A DNA stretch of 64,000 nucleotides, taken from the NCBI GenBank assembly GCA_024742395.1, contig JANSYO010000002.1, forward strand, positions 1 to 64,000, written 5' to 3'. This DNA comes from Cytophagales bacterium. GTDB taxonomy: Bacteria; Bacteroidota; Bacteroidia; Cytophagales; Spirosomataceae. A program made the position numbers and the translations under genes. The notes beneath the pieces were generated by a model, which was not told the DNA's origin, ran no database searches, and saw only the letters and a list, made by a program, of their open reading frames with translations. Positions 10,063 through 19,896 of this stretch are shown here, in pieces (position 1 is the first letter of the stretch; every line of letters begins with the position of its first letter).

Positions 10063-10097
10063 AAAAAAGCCCTCCAGGAGGTTCCTGAAGGGCTTTT
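10063..10097 (-). terminator. Rho-independent terminator of atpDC
   Basis: Stem AGCCCT (68-73) with AGGGCT (89-94) extended by inner CAGG/CCTG, followed on the minus strand by six T. It lies 22 bp after the atpC stop. Confidence 0.85.
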
Positions 10098-10119
10098 AAA
10101 TAATCATATTGTATTCTGA

Positions 10120-10377
10120 TTATGCTTCTGCAATAACTGCCTCAGCAAGTACCAGTACTTTATTGTTAGCAACTTCAATCACGCCACCATCTACTACCAT
10201 AGATTCACTTTTTCCATTCTGCTCATAGGTAAGGTTACCTTTTGCCAATGTACTCACAAGTGGAGCGTGATCTTTCAAAATCTGAAACTCACCATTTTTA
10301 CCAGGTAGAGTAACAATACTTACCTCGCCGCTAAAAACGTTTTTATCTGGTGTTATAATTTCAAGAATCATACTCAT
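10120..10377 (-). CDS. atpC: F-type ATP synthase epsilon subunit, short form
   Basis: Central-stalk epsilon subunit of F1, of 85 aa. It contains the N-terminal beta-sandwich only: LEIITPDKNVFSGEVS, LPGKNGEFQILKDHAPLVS and VDGGVIEVANNKVLVLAE. The C-terminal helical hairpin found in E. coli epsilon (about 50 residues that can inhibit ATPase activity) is absent, as is usual for this phylum. Start is either this ATG or the second Met two codons later. It follows atpD by 50 bp and is closed by a strong terminator. The other ATPase subunits are not in the window. Confidence 0.93.
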   Translation of the reverse strand: MSMILEIITPDKNVFSGEVSIVTLPGKNGEFQILKDHAPLVSTLAKGNLTYEQNGKSESMVVDGGVIEVANNKVLVLAEAVIAEA

Positions 10378-10427
10378 TTATTTTCAAGAGATCAATCAAA
10401 GATTGAAACTCCTATTTTTCTTAAATT

Positions 10428-11933
<1,506 letters not shown>

Positions 11934-11974
11934 TTATTAAATTTTTATATTCGTCTATCTTGATTTTCGGAGTG

Positions 11975-12004
11975 CAAAATTATAAAGTCCTTAAAAGAAA
12001 ACAA
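11975..12004 (-). promoter_or_regulatory. Promoter of atpDC
   Basis: On the minus strand TTG (12004-12002), a 19-bp spacer, then TAATTTTG (11982-11975), a full match to TTG-N19-TAnnTTTG. The predicted start site is roughly 30 bases before the atpD ATG. Confidence 0.7.
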
Positions 12005-12075
12005 ATTTAAGGGTTTAAGATTTTGCATTTTTTAAAGAGAAAGTTCTCAATTTGAGCCTAAAAATTGTAGGATTA

Positions 12076-13380
12076 TCAGAAATGAAGCCCTCTGAGATGT
12101 TTTGGCCTACAATTATCAATATTTGCAATTTCTACAAGAGCTAATCCCAAAACAGGAAGATAAGCCAAAAGAGTGATCCATAAATTTTCCTGAACAGGTA
12201 AATTGCTGTAAGCATAGTACGAAAGACCGATAGACATACTCCATAAATATGGAAATCTATATGGAGTTAAAGCCGCTACACCAATCAAAGGTATAATGTA
12301 CCACGGATGAACAGTGGTACTAAAAATCAAATGGACAAACAACGTTAAAACAACAGTTAAGCTGAAATATTTTCCTGTATAAGCCAACCAAAGAATTGAA
12401 ATAAAACTGATGATGCCTAAGAATGTTCCAGCATAGTTTATGATATTAAATCCAGTGAATAGATAACCTAATTCTCGGATCAAGTAGTAGAGGCTTGCAT
12501 TAAATTCAAATGAATGAAAATACAAATCTAAAGACTGGCTAAAGTTTAAAATAGTGGCCATGTCAAGAAAAGGAAGAAGCAGTACTATATTTAATAAGAA
12601 GGCTATAATCACAAACAAGACTCCCTTTCTAAACCCAAGCTTCATTACTATCAAAGGCAAAAGCATTAAGGGAATCAGTTTAACAGAAACCGCCAGACCA
12701 AAAAGTACCGATGGCAAAAAGATTTTCTTCCATTTCAAATACCCGTAATAGGAAGCGAGTAAGAAGGTAAGCATCAATATTTCAAAATGCATATTGCCAA
12801 CAGACTCCAACAATATTAAGGGATTATACAAAAGCCACAAGTGCTTGTTTCTTGTGCCCACTTCGTTAAAATTGCTCAATCTAATGGTTTCCCGAATAAG
12901 GTGGCCGCTAAAAACAACTGCCAGAAGCAATAGAGCACGAAATACGAAAATATTTGTTGCTATAGAAGTACCAGAGAGAAAGGCGGCAGTAGCAAAAATT
13001 ACCTGTTTTAATGGCGGGTAGACACTGTAATAATCAGGCGAGTTTAATTTTGAAAAAAGCTGTGTTAATTCAGGATTTGTAATTTCAGAGGGTAAATACT
13101 TATAGGGGTTAATCCCTGAAATAATTAATCTTCCATCCCAAATGAATCTATATACATCATCAGATAAAACCGGATTCACCCAAAAAAGTGGAAAAGACAT
13201 TAAGACTAACCAGAGACTATTGACTAATAAGCTTTCATTATTCTTACGAATTACTTGTGTGTAGAAGAAAAACAGAACAGCATATATGGTAATAAATAGC
13301 AAAAAACTTGACCTCTCCTTTAGTAAAAAAGCAAATGCCATATAAGCAACTAATAAGCCTATTCTGAAAAGATTTTGCAT
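12076..13380 (-). CDS. GT-C fold membrane glycosyltransferase (mannosyltransferase-like)
   Basis: A 434-aa polytopic membrane protein with about ten to twelve hydrophobic segments. The first large extracytoplasmic loop holds DDVYRFIWDGRLIISGINPY and YYSVYPPLKQVIFA, the acidic-pair/DGR/NPY/YPP pattern of polyprenyl-phosphate-dependent GT-C enzymes (GT87/MptA-like). These transfer hexoses from lipid-linked donors outside the membrane. Donor and acceptor are unknown. The start codon abuts the T-run of the preceding terminator hairpin (13381-13408), so expression may depend on read-through from the DksA-like gene. Confidence 0.8.
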   Translation of the reverse strand: MQNLFRIGLLVAYMAFAFLLKERSSFLLFITIYAVLFFFYTQVIRKNNESLLVNSLWLVLMSFPLFWVNPVLSDDVYRFIWDGRLIISGINPYKYLPSEITNPELTQLFSKLNSPDYYSVYPPLKQVIFATAAFLSGTSIATNIFVFRALLLLAVVFSGHLIRETIRLSNFNEVGTRNKHLWLLYNPLILLESVGNMHFEILMLTFLLASYYGYLKWKKIFLPSVLFGLAVSVKLIPLMLLPLIVMKLGFRKGVLFVIIAFLLNIVLLLPFLDMATILNFSQSLDLYFHSFEFNASLYYLIRELGYLFTGFNIINYAGTFLGIISFISILWLAYTGKYFSLTVVLTLFVHLIFSTTVHPWYIIPLIGVAALTPYRFPYLWSMSIGLSYYAYSNLPVQENLWITLLAYLPVLGLALVEIANIDNCRPKHLRGLHF

Positions 13381-13408
13381 AAAAAAACCGCTATTAAGTT
13401 AATAGCGG
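13381..13408 (-). terminator. Terminator between dksA-like gene and GT-C gene
   Basis: Perfect 8-bp stem CCGCTATT/AATAGCGG with a 5-base loop, followed on the minus strand by seven T that run straight into the ATG of the next gene. Its position means it covers the translation-initiation region of that gene. Confidence 0.75.
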
Positions 13409-13442
13409 CTATTTAGTGTTTTATTGAGTGAGGTTCCAATAC

Positions 13443-13841
13443 TTAATTCTGAGACAATTTAGCTTCAATCGTTTGCTGTGTATGTGGTACAGCTCTTAAT
13501 CTTTCAGCAGGAATAAGTTTACCAGTATCCTTACAAATGCCATACGTACCGTTCTTAATCCTAATTAAAGCCATTTCAAGCTGAGAGGCAAACTTAGAAA
13601 GTCGACCGGCAGACTGATTAAGTCTTTCTTTCTCCCGCATATCTGCCCCGTCTTCAAGCGTTTTACTTCCAACAGCCGTATTGTCTGTGCCATTGTCATC
13701 CTTTCGGCTAAGTGTCCTTTTGATAAACTCAATTTCACTGTTAGTAGCCTTTAGCTTTCTTAGAATTATTTCTTCAAATTCTGCTAATTCGCTCTCGGTA
13801 TAAAATGTTTTTTCGTCAACGCTGTTCATCTTCTGAGCCAT
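13443..13841 (-). CDS. DksA/TraR-family regulator with degenerate zinc finger
   Basis: A 132-aa protein with a long N-terminal coiled coil (residues 15-95), then IKNGTYGICKDTGKLIPAER, the DksA/TraR C-terminal signature. DksA binds the RNA polymerase secondary channel and, with ppGpp, tunes rRNA and stress promoters. Of the four zinc-binding cysteines only Cys103 remains; positions equivalent to the others are Thr106, Thr124 and Ala127, so zinc binding is unlikely. This degenerate form recurs in Bacteroidota. It has its own promoter (13871-13901) and terminator. Confidence 0.85.
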   Translation of the reverse strand: MAQKMNSVDEKTFYTESELAEFEEIILRKLKATNSEIEFIKRTLSRKDDNGTDNTAVGSKTLEDGADMREKERLNQSAGRLSKFASQLEMALIRIKNGTYGICKDTGKLIPAERLRAVPHTQQTIEAKLSQN

Positions 13842-13870
13842 TTTAGAGTTAAATTCTCTTAATATGGCCG

Positions 13871-13901
13871 CAAATATAAAATTTCGTAAATGAAATTACA
13901 A
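13871..13901 (-). promoter_or_regulatory. Promoter of dksA-like gene
   Basis: Minus strand TTG (13901-13899), a 20-bp spacer, TATATTTG (13878-13871): a full match to the Bacteroidota consensus, 30 bp before the start codon. Confidence 0.68.
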
Positions 13902-14077
13902 GACTCTAGTTCATTCTTCTAACCAAAGCCAAAATTAAATATTCCAATTTATCCTCTATTTTAACAACAAATAAGGTGCGAAATTCATCTTTGCAGAATT
14001 TTATACTGCACTTTATGACACAAAGCAGACTATTTCTTACCTGTACTTATCTGAGATAAAATGTAACTTTCGGTAGC

Positions 14078-14950
14078 TCAATTATCCAAAGACACTATTT
14101 CCAACTCAAATCCAATTGGTGAATTTGGTGGAATAGCTCCATCAGAAGAGCCCCGTGTTCCGTAAGCGTGTAAGGATGGAATAAGTGCTGTAGCTTTTTC
14201 TCCTACCCTCATATTGTCAAGAGCATTATCAAAACCAGTAATCACTCCTCCAGACCCTATTGTATATTGAAATTCTCCCTGATCAAATACTGTTTTAGCA
14301 GCATCTAATAAGAAACCTTTGTATTTCAATGTTACCAGGTCGCCGTGCTCCAGGTCTTTCGTATCTGGTCTTGGACTTACACGAAACATCCTAACTCCGA
14401 TATCTGTATTAAAAGAAGACCCTAAATTTTGTTTTTCTACGAAAAGATCTATCAAACCCTCTTCGTCATAAATTTTGATGATTTCCATTTCAATCACTAT
14501 GACCTCCCAAGGTTTAAGATTTAAATTGGATGGCGGATTACCACCAAAAGCATATCCTGAAGGGATATAAAACAATCCTTTTTCACCTTCCTTCAAGGAG
14601 CTAATTGCAATGGCAAAACCTTGAAAAACGACACTGCTAGAATAAGAGAAAAAAGAAGAATCTTCAGCAGTGATATTAAATAACTCCGCTCCACTGAGCG
14701 AAGTTATTTTGTATGCCACATGTATAGTTAAGTCTAATCCAGGAGCCTTACCATCAGGATTTTCTACCGTTTTTCCGTAGAATATTCCAGAGTCATCCTC
14801 CGTTAAAGTGATGTTATTTTGGGCAAGGTAGTTTCTAATTTGTTGTATGTTTTCTTCAAGATATTTTTCATCTTCATTTTCAACAAACTTCTCACCACAT
14901 GATGATAAAAAAATGGACAATACGCTGAATACAACAAATAACCTTCTCAT
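14078..14950 (-). CDS. FKBP-type peptidyl-prolyl isomerase lipoprotein, two domains
   Basis: Exported lipoprotein (290 aa): signal peptide ending in the lipobox LSSC at about residue 18. An acidic, helical N-terminal segment precedes two FKBP folds. The first (about 60-160) is divergent (HVAYKITSLSGAELFN; LKEGEKGLFYIPSGYAFGG). The second (about 190-290) is canonical (GDLVTLKYKGFLLDAAKTVFDQ; GFDNALDNMRVGEKATALIP; PPNSPIGFELEIV). FKBPs catalyse cis-trans isomerisation of Xaa-Pro bonds, here in periplasmic or surface proteins. It is the third gene of an nrnA-fkbp-fkbp operon, 6 bp after its paralogue. Confidence 0.87.
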   Translation of the reverse strand: MRRLFVVFSVLSIFLSSCGEKFVENEDEKYLEENIQQIRNYLAQNNITLTEDDSGIFYGKTVENPDGKAPGLDLTIHVAYKITSLSGAELFNITAEDSSFFSYSSSVVFQGFAIAISSLKEGEKGLFYIPSGYAFGGNPPSNLNLKPWEVIVIEMEIIKIYDEEGLIDLFVEKQNLGSSFNTDIGVRMFRVSPRPDTKDLEHGDLVTLKYKGFLLDAAKTVFDQGEFQYTIGSGGVITGFDNALDNMRVGEKATALIPSLHAYGTRGSSDGAIPPNSPIGFELEIVSLDN

Positions 14951-14956
14951 TACTTT

Positions 14957-15793
14957 TTACTTTCTACCTATTTCTAATAATTCAATTTCAAATACTAATG
15001 GAGTGAATGGTGGAATGGTACCTCCAGCACCTCTCGCTCCATATCCTAATTCAGATGGGATCACAAAGGTTGCTTTCTGGCCTTTTTTCATTGTTAATAA
15101 TGCTTCATCCCAACCTTTAATTACGTAACCTAAACCAACAGGAAATGTAAAAGGAGAATTCTGATCGAAAACATTTCCATCCATAAACTTCCCTACATAA
15201 CTAACACTTACGGTATCACCTTTTGCCACCGTTGCCCCGTTACCTTCTTTTTCATTCAAAAAGTAAATTCCATTGTCAAGTTTTTGAGCACCTTCCAGAC
15301 TTTCCTGAACAAATTCGGCAATGACATCAGCTTCAGCATTTCGCTTGTCTTCAAGCGACGCATCATACTCAGCTTTCGTTAAAACGCTTTTCACTTTTAC
15401 AGTAAAACGCAAATCTGAACCAATTGGTACACCAGGAGGAAGTGGCTGTCCAATTCGACCAAAAAGTGAATCTGCTGATACAAATACAGTGGCACTATCT
15501 CCTTCATGTAAATGAAACAAGGCACTTTCAAAAGAACCTTTAAATTCCGGCTCTTGAACAGGAATTTCTATTGGAGAGCCATTCTTCCATGTATCAGTAA
15601 ATACAGAATCTAATTCAGAGCTTATTTTAAGATCAAGGGTAATCATATCTCCTAAAGCCGGAGTTTTGTCAGACTCGCCTTTTGTATGGAATTGTATTTT
15701 ATCTCCGTCTTTTGTTTCAGTTACTTTAAACTGATTACATGAAAAAGTAAACGCTGCAAGCGTCAAAAGTAGAAAAGTGTTTTTTAAGTTCAT
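14957..15793 (-). CDS. FKBP-type peptidyl-prolyl isomerase lipoprotein, two domains
   Basis: A 278-aa lipoprotein: signal peptide with lipobox FSC at about residue 19. The N-terminal FKBP-like domain (about 40-140) carries GDMITLDLKIS and LHEGDSATVFVSADSLFG. A helical linker rich in Glu/Ala precedes a canonical C-terminal FKBP domain (GDTVSVSYVGKFMDGNVFDQ; GWDEALLTMKKGQKATFVIP; ELGYGARGAGGTIPPFTPL). It is probably a periplasmic folding helper; gliding-associated FKBP lipoproteins are known in this phylum. It follows nrnA by 24 bp and precedes a second paralogue by 6 bp. Confidence 0.9.
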   Translation of the reverse strand: MNLKNTFLLLTLAAFTFSCNQFKVTETKDGDKIQFHTKGESDKTPALGDMITLDLKISSELDSVFTDTWKNGSPIEIPVQEPEFKGSFESALFHLHEGDSATVFVSADSLFGRIGQPLPPGVPIGSDLRFTVKVKSVLTKAEYDASLEDKRNAEADVIAEFVQESLEGAQKLDNGIYFLNEKEGNGATVAKGDTVSVSYVGKFMDGNVFDQNSPFTFPVGLGYVIKGWDEALLTMKKGQKATFVIPSELGYGARGAGGTIPPFTPLVFEIELLEIGRK

Positions 15794-15817
15794 TTTGATA
15801 ATAAATGTGAAAAATGT

Positions 15818-16864
15818 CTAAACTGATTGTTCTAATAAAGATTTTTGATAGTCGGGTAAAAGTTTCAAGAACTTATCTACCGTTTCTTTCAATGTAAGAT
15901 TTGATTTTCCGCCTGAAGCATTCTTATGCCCTCCTCCATCAAAATGATTTCTTGCCATCTCGGCCACAGAAAAATTTTCAATCGAGCGGAAAGATATTTT
16001 AATTAAGTCCTCGTTTTCAATAAAAATAACTGACATTACCACACCAGCTATAGATAAACCATAATTTACCAAGCCTTCGGTATCACCTTTTTCTACATTA
16101 AACTTTTCCTGGTCTTCTAATGAGATCGTAAAGTATGCCACGTTCATTTCTTCCAGATAGGTCAACCTCTCGGCTAAGGCAAATCCCCTGAATCGCAGAC
16201 TATCGACTTTATATTGATCAAAAAGCTTTCTGTTAATTCTATTCGGATTAATTCCTTTCGCTATTAACTGGCCGGCTATTTCATGAACCTGAGGTGTGGT
16301 ACTGTCAAATCGGAAAGAGCCTGTATCTGTTAAAATACCTGTGTATAAACACGTAGCAACTTCAAAGTTTATTAAATGCGAAAGATTTAATCTATTTATT
16401 AATAGAAAAATGAGCTCACATGTGGCGGCTGCAGACTCATCCCAAAATACGAAATCAGCAAAATCTTCGGGTTCCTGATGATGGTCTATTAATACAATAT
16501 CTGCCTTTGAGCTCTCTATTATCGAACCCATATCTCTAATTCTGCTTAGAGCCGAGAAATCCAGACAAAAAATCAAATTTGCTTCAGAAATTAATCTTTC
16601 TGCCCTTCCTCTTTCTAAATCATCTTGAAAGTTTATTACATTGCTGACACCTGGCATCCAACTTATATAATCTGCATGACCGGTTGGGCTAATAGCATAA
16701 ACCTCATGACCCATTTGGTTTAATAGGGCATATAAACTAAAAATTGAACCATATGCGTCTCCATCAGGATTTTGATGAGCAGTGAGTACAATTTTCTTTG
16801 GACTGGCCAATAATTGACCAAATTTTTCCAGATCTTGCTTATTATCAGTAAAAAACTTTCTCAT
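15818..16864 (-). CDS. DHH-family nanoRNase / pAp phosphatase (NrnA-like)
   Basis: A 348-aa cytosolic phosphoesterase of the DHH/DHHA1 superfamily. NrnA enzymes degrade 2-5-nt RNA and dephosphorylate 3'-phosphoadenosine 5'-phosphate. Seen: motif I AHQNPDGDAYGS, motif II CLDFSA, motif III LIDHHQEP with the DHH signature, a conserved TGILTDTGSFRF, and the C-terminal DHHA1 glycine-rich GGGHKNASGG. A TACCTTTG -7 box lies at 16889-16882 on this strand. The gene heads an operon with two FKBP lipoproteins, a link with no obvious functional logic. Confidence 0.88.
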   Translation of the reverse strand: MRKFFTDNKQDLEKFGQLLASPKKIVLTAHQNPDGDAYGSIFSLYALLNQMGHEVYAISPTGHADYISWMPGVSNVINFQDDLERGRAERLISEANLIFCLDFSALSRIRDMGSIIESSKADIVLIDHHQEPEDFADFVFWDESAAATCELIFLLINRLNLSHLINFEVATCLYTGILTDTGSFRFDSTTPQVHEIAGQLIAKGINPNRINRKLFDQYKVDSLRFRGFALAERLTYLEEMNVAYFTISLEDQEKFNVEKGDTEGLVNYGLSIAGVVMSVIFIENEDLIKISFRSIENFSVAEMARNHFDGGGHKNASGGKSNLTLKETVDKFLKLLPDYQKSLLEQSV

Positions 16865-16881
16865 TTTTTGAAAATAGGTCG

Positions 16882-16960
16882 CAAAGGTACAAAGCTTATC
16901 TCATACTAAGATGTTTATCGCATTGTAAAGAAAAGGATTAAGTGAAAAGTGCTACTTTTG
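16882..16960. promoter_or_regulatory. Divergent promoters for nrnA operon (-) and ndk (+)
   Basis: Two back-to-back -7 boxes of the TAnnTTTG type: TACCTTTG on the minus strand (16889-16882) and TACTTTTG on the plus strand (16953-16960). -33 elements are weak for both. Confidence 0.5.
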
Positions 16961-16992
16961 CATGTAACCAAAAGCTTTAACCCCTAATCTTA

Positions 16993-17412
16993 ATGGCAGG
17001 AAACAGAACTTTCACAATGATTAAGCCACGTGCAGTGGCTGAGAATCACACCGGTGCTATCATCAAAATGATTGAAGAAGCAGGCTATAAAATTGTGTCT
17101 ATAAAAAAGACTCAACTAACCGCCAGTACTGCCGGAAAGTTTTATGAAGTTCATAAGGAAAGACCATTTTACGAAGAGCTCGTGAAATTTATGTCATCAG
17201 GGCCAATTGTCCCAATGATTCTTGAAAAGGAAAATGCGGTACTTGACTACAGAAAGTTAATTGGATCCACAGATCCTGCAGAGGCCGCTGAAGGAACTAT
17301 CAGAAAACTTTATGCTACATCCAAAGGAGAAAACGCCGTTCATGGCTCTGACTCTGATGAAAATGCAGAAATAGAATCATCCTTTTTCTTTTCTGAGATA
17401 GAACGCTTTTAG
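16993..17412 (+). CDS. ndk: Nucleoside diphosphate kinase
   Basis: Balances NTP/dNTP pools by transferring the terminal phosphate through a phosphohistidine. The 139-aa protein has the N-terminal [11 protein letters not shown] strand, [15 protein letters not shown], and the active-site His in [14 protein letters not shown]. The C-terminus ([14 protein letters not shown]) is typical of bacterial NDKs. Four bases separate it from ruvX, so the two are cotranscribed. Confidence 0.97.
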   Translation: MAGNRTFTMIKPRAVAENHTGAIIKMIEEAGYKIVSIKKTQLTASTAGKFYEVHKERPFYEELVKFMSSGPIVPMILEKENAVLDYRKLIGSTDPAEAAEGTIRKLYATSKGENAVHGSDSDENAEIESSFFFSEIERF

Positions 17413-17416
17413 GAAT

Positions 17417-17830
17417 ATGGCCAGAATATTGGGTATAGACTACGGCGGTAAAAGAACCGGACTCGCAGTAACAGATCCCTTACAGATTATTGCTTCTGCA
17501 TTGGATACCGTTCCAACAATTGATCTACTGGATTACCTGAAAAGTTATTGTTCAAAGGAAGAAGTTACCGACTTTGTGATAGGTCAGCCATTGAGTCTTG
17601 ATGGCTCCGATACGGACGCCACACCTTTAGTTAAGGCTTTTGTAGAAAGCCTAAAGATGGCATTTCCAGACAAAAATATCCACTTTGTAGATGAAAGCTA
17701 TACATCTAAAGTAGCTATGAGGAGCTTGATAGAAAGTGGAGTAAAAAAGAAAGATCGGCGAAAAAAGGGTAGTTTAGACAAAATTGCCGCAACAATCATT
17801 CTTCAGGATTTTATGAACGAGCGGCGTTAA
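17417..17830 (+). CDS. ruvX: YqgF/RuvX-family putative RNase H-fold nuclease
   Basis: A 137-aa RNase H-fold protein of the YqgF/RuvX family, implicated in 16S rRNA 5' processing and/or Holliday junction resolution. Seen: ARILGIDYGGKRTGLAVTDP with the first catalytic Asp, VIGQPLSLDGSDTDAT, the second acidic residue in VDESYTS, and the C-terminal KDRRKKGSLDKIAATIILQDF with its Asp. Complete. Its 3' end overlaps the convergent ThiF/MoeB gene by 20 bp. Confidence 0.93.
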   Translation: MARILGIDYGGKRTGLAVTDPLQIIASALDTVPTIDLLDYLKSYCSKEEVTDFVIGQPLSLDGSDTDATPLVKAFVESLKMAFPDKNIHFVDESYTSKVAMRSLIESGVKKKDRRKKGSLDKIAATIILQDFMNERR

Positions 17831-18884
17831 GTCCACCTTCGAGGTTAATCAGGTTTCCAATCCCATATTTCTCTTTTAGTAATTGAATTGCTCTTTTACT
17901 TCTCATTCCAGATTGACAATGTACTACTACAACTCCATCTTGTTTGATTCGCGGCAAATATTGTTCAATTTCAGAGAGAGGCATTAACTCACCCCCTAAG
18001 TTATTTAATACATATTCATCAGGCTCCCTTACATCAATTAGTTGTTTAATCTGAGGCTTCAACTTTAAAAACTCATCAAAAGTTATAGATTCTAAAGTGT
18101 TCGCATTGGGATTACAAAAAAGCTCATAATCAATCAATTCTGTAATTTCCTTTCTTTTTGGATTGACTTGAATACGGATTTTCCGAAAATTCATACTGAG
18201 TGCATCAATAAGCAAAAGCTTACCCGATAAAACCTCCCCAACTCCAGTCAAAACTTTTATTGCTTCTGTGGCTTGAATTGAACCTACTATTCCGGCCATC
18301 ATCCCCAAAACTCCAGCAGTAGCACAGTTTGGTGCCATTTCTTGAGAAGGCGGCTTCTCAAATAAGTCACGATATGTGGGGCCGCCCGAATAATTAAAAA
18401 CTGACACTTGTCCTTCGAAACGATAGATAGCACCAGAAATAAAAGGTTTATTCAATATTTCACAAGCGTCATTAACCAGATAGCGAGTGGGAAAGTTATC
18501 TGATCCATCCAAAACTATATCATATTTCTTAAGAATTTCTAAAGCATTGATTCTGGTTAATCGAGTGGAATGAATCTCGATATCTACATTTCCATTTATA
18601 GTATTTAACCTTTTTTTTGCTTGAGTTATTTTTTCTTTTCCAACTTCCCCCTCTGAAAAAAGAACCTGCCTCTGCAGGTTTGATACATCTATTATGTCAT
18701 TCTCCACAATACCAATCTTCCCTACTCCTGCCGCCGTAAGATACATAAGAACAGGACTCCCTAAACCACCAGCACCAATCACCAATACAGAAGCAGCTTT
18801 TAGCTTTTCCTGTGCAGCTAAGCCAAATTCAGGAATCCTTATCTGTCTGTTATAACGCAATAATTCCTCTTTGCTCAATCCCAT
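17811..18884 (-). CDS. ThiF/MoeB-family E1-like adenylyltransferase fused to rhodanese, zinc site lost
   Basis: A 357-aa protein. Residues 1-245 are the E1-like adenylation domain: RYNRQIRIPEFG, nucleotide loop VIGAGGLGSP (35-44), LQRQVLF and DGSDNFPTRY. Residues 265-357 are a rhodanese domain with active-site Cys323 in VVHCQSGMRS. Relatives adenylate the C-terminus of a sulfur carrier (MoaD/ThiS) and the rhodanese can supply sulfur. The Cys at MoeB position 187 (APNCATAGVLG) is kept, but the structural zinc cysteines are gone: PTYRD replaces CxxC and CNPN (257-260) keeps one Cys. It overlaps the upstream epimerase gene by 35 bp. No carrier protein gene is nearby, so thiamine versus molybdopterin role is undecided. 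Confidence 0.85.
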   Translation of the reverse strand: MGLSKEELLRYNRQIRIPEFGLAAQEKLKAASVLVIGAGGLGSPVLMYLTAAGVGKIGIVENDIIDVSNLQRQVLFSEGEVGKEKITQAKKRLNTINGNVDIEIHSTRLTRINALEILKKYDIVLDGSDNFPTRYLVNDACEILNKPFISGAIYRFEGQVSVFNYSGGPTYRDLFEKPPSQEMAPNCATAGVLGMMAGIVGSIQATEAIKVLTGVGEVLSGKLLLIDALSMNFRKIRIQVNPKRKEITELIDYELFCNPNANTLESITFDEFLKLKPQIKQLIDVREPDEYVLNNLGGELMPLSEIEQYLPRIKQDGVVVVHCQSGMRSKRAIQLLKEKYGIGNLINLEGGLNAARS

Positions 18885-19896
18885 CTTTTAAAAGCCCTCC
18901 GTGGCCAAACCTATCGTTAAACTCTGCTACTCCTTTCATAATTTTCACACCGTCTACCGGATCATTAGAAATCATACATGCCCCATCCATGTCTACAAAA
19001 TCCACCAGAGGAGACAAGTGGGCTAAAGCCGAAATGCCTGCACTGCTTTCTGTCATGCACCCGAGCATAATTTTCAAATTAAGCTCTCTGGCCTCCTTAA
19101 TCATTTTTAATGCGGGGGTAATTCCCCCACATTTACTCAATTTAATGTTTATTCCATCGAAGTAAGGAGCACACCTCTTTACATCCTCTTTCCACATACA
19201 GGTTTCATCTGCAAAAAGCAGAAGTTCTGTGCTGTCTTTTATTTTACCATTTGACTCCAATATCCCTTTCCCTAGTGGCTGCTCCAAGAATTCAATACCA
19301 CCTACCTCTTCAAGCTTCTTAGCCATTTTTAAAGAATATTCCAGTGTCCAGCCACCGTTTACATCAATTCTGAAGGGCTTTTTTGAATGCTCCCTTAGTT
19401 TATCAATCAGATTATTATCATCCTCTGAGCCTAGTTTTATTTTTAAATAAGGGAAATCTGTCTCAGTAATTGATTTTTGCATTTCTTCAAAAGTATCCAT
19501 GCCAATAGTATAGCTTGAAACAGGTACATCTTTCAAATTTATTCCCAAATTACTACTTAAAGACATCTGATTCCTTTTACTTAACCAATCATGATGTGCA
19601 ATATCCAGAGCACATAGTGCAAAATGATTCTTTCCCAGTTTAGATTTCGCCAGTTCCCAAAATTGATCAGCACTTTCGCCTATTACGGGATACATTTCTC
19701 CCCAAATATTACTTATTAACTCAAGTGAACTTTCAATACTTATGCCATAGTAGGGCACATGTGCTGCTTCGCCCAGACCGGTAATGCCGTCCTTTTCTAT
19801 TTGAATTAGTAATGTCTGTGTTTCCGTCCTTTGCCCATGGGCAATTCTGAAGGCCTTTTTGTTTTTTAGGGAATAAGGTAGAAGAAAACTACTCAT
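18850..19896 (-). CDS. Dipeptide epimerase, enolase superfamily (L-Ala-D/L-Glu epimerase-like)
   Basis: A 348-aa enolase-superfamily enzyme of the muconate-lactonising subgroup. The barrel shows LKIKLG (KxK, first catalytic Lys), RIDVNGGW (metal Asp), EFLEQP (metal Glu), FADETC (metal Asp) and NIKLSKCGG (second catalytic Lys). The late DMDGA stretch matches the DxD motif that binds the dipeptide amino group in Ala-Glu epimerases. The expected role is epimerising L-Ala-D-Glu from recycled murein, although family members vary in dipeptide preference. It overlaps lipB by 8 bp and the MoeB-like gene by 35 bp, so all three share a transcript. Confidence 0.85.
   Translation of the reverse strand: MSSFLLPYSLKNKKAFRIAHGQRTETQTLLIQIEKDGITGLGEAAHVPYYGISIESSLELISNIWGEMYPVIGESADQFWELAKSKLGKNHFALCALDIAHHDWLSKRNQMSLSSNLGINLKDVPVSSYTIGMDTFEEMQKSITETDFPYLKIKLGSEDDNNLIDKLREHSKKPFRIDVNGGWTLEYSLKMAKKLEEVGGIEFLEQPLGKGILESNGKIKDSTELLLFADETCMWKEDVKRCAPYFDGINIKLSKCGGITPALKMIKEARELNLKIMLGCMTESSAGISALAHLSPLVDFVDMDGACMISNDPVDGVKIMKGVAEFNDRFGHGGLLKDGIEQRGIIAL

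Noticed and set aside
13986-14059. CATCTTTG box on the plus strand followed by a 14-codon frame antisense to the FKBP gene end
   Set aside because: No -33 element at the right spacing and no terminator; too weak to call a small RNA or leader peptide.
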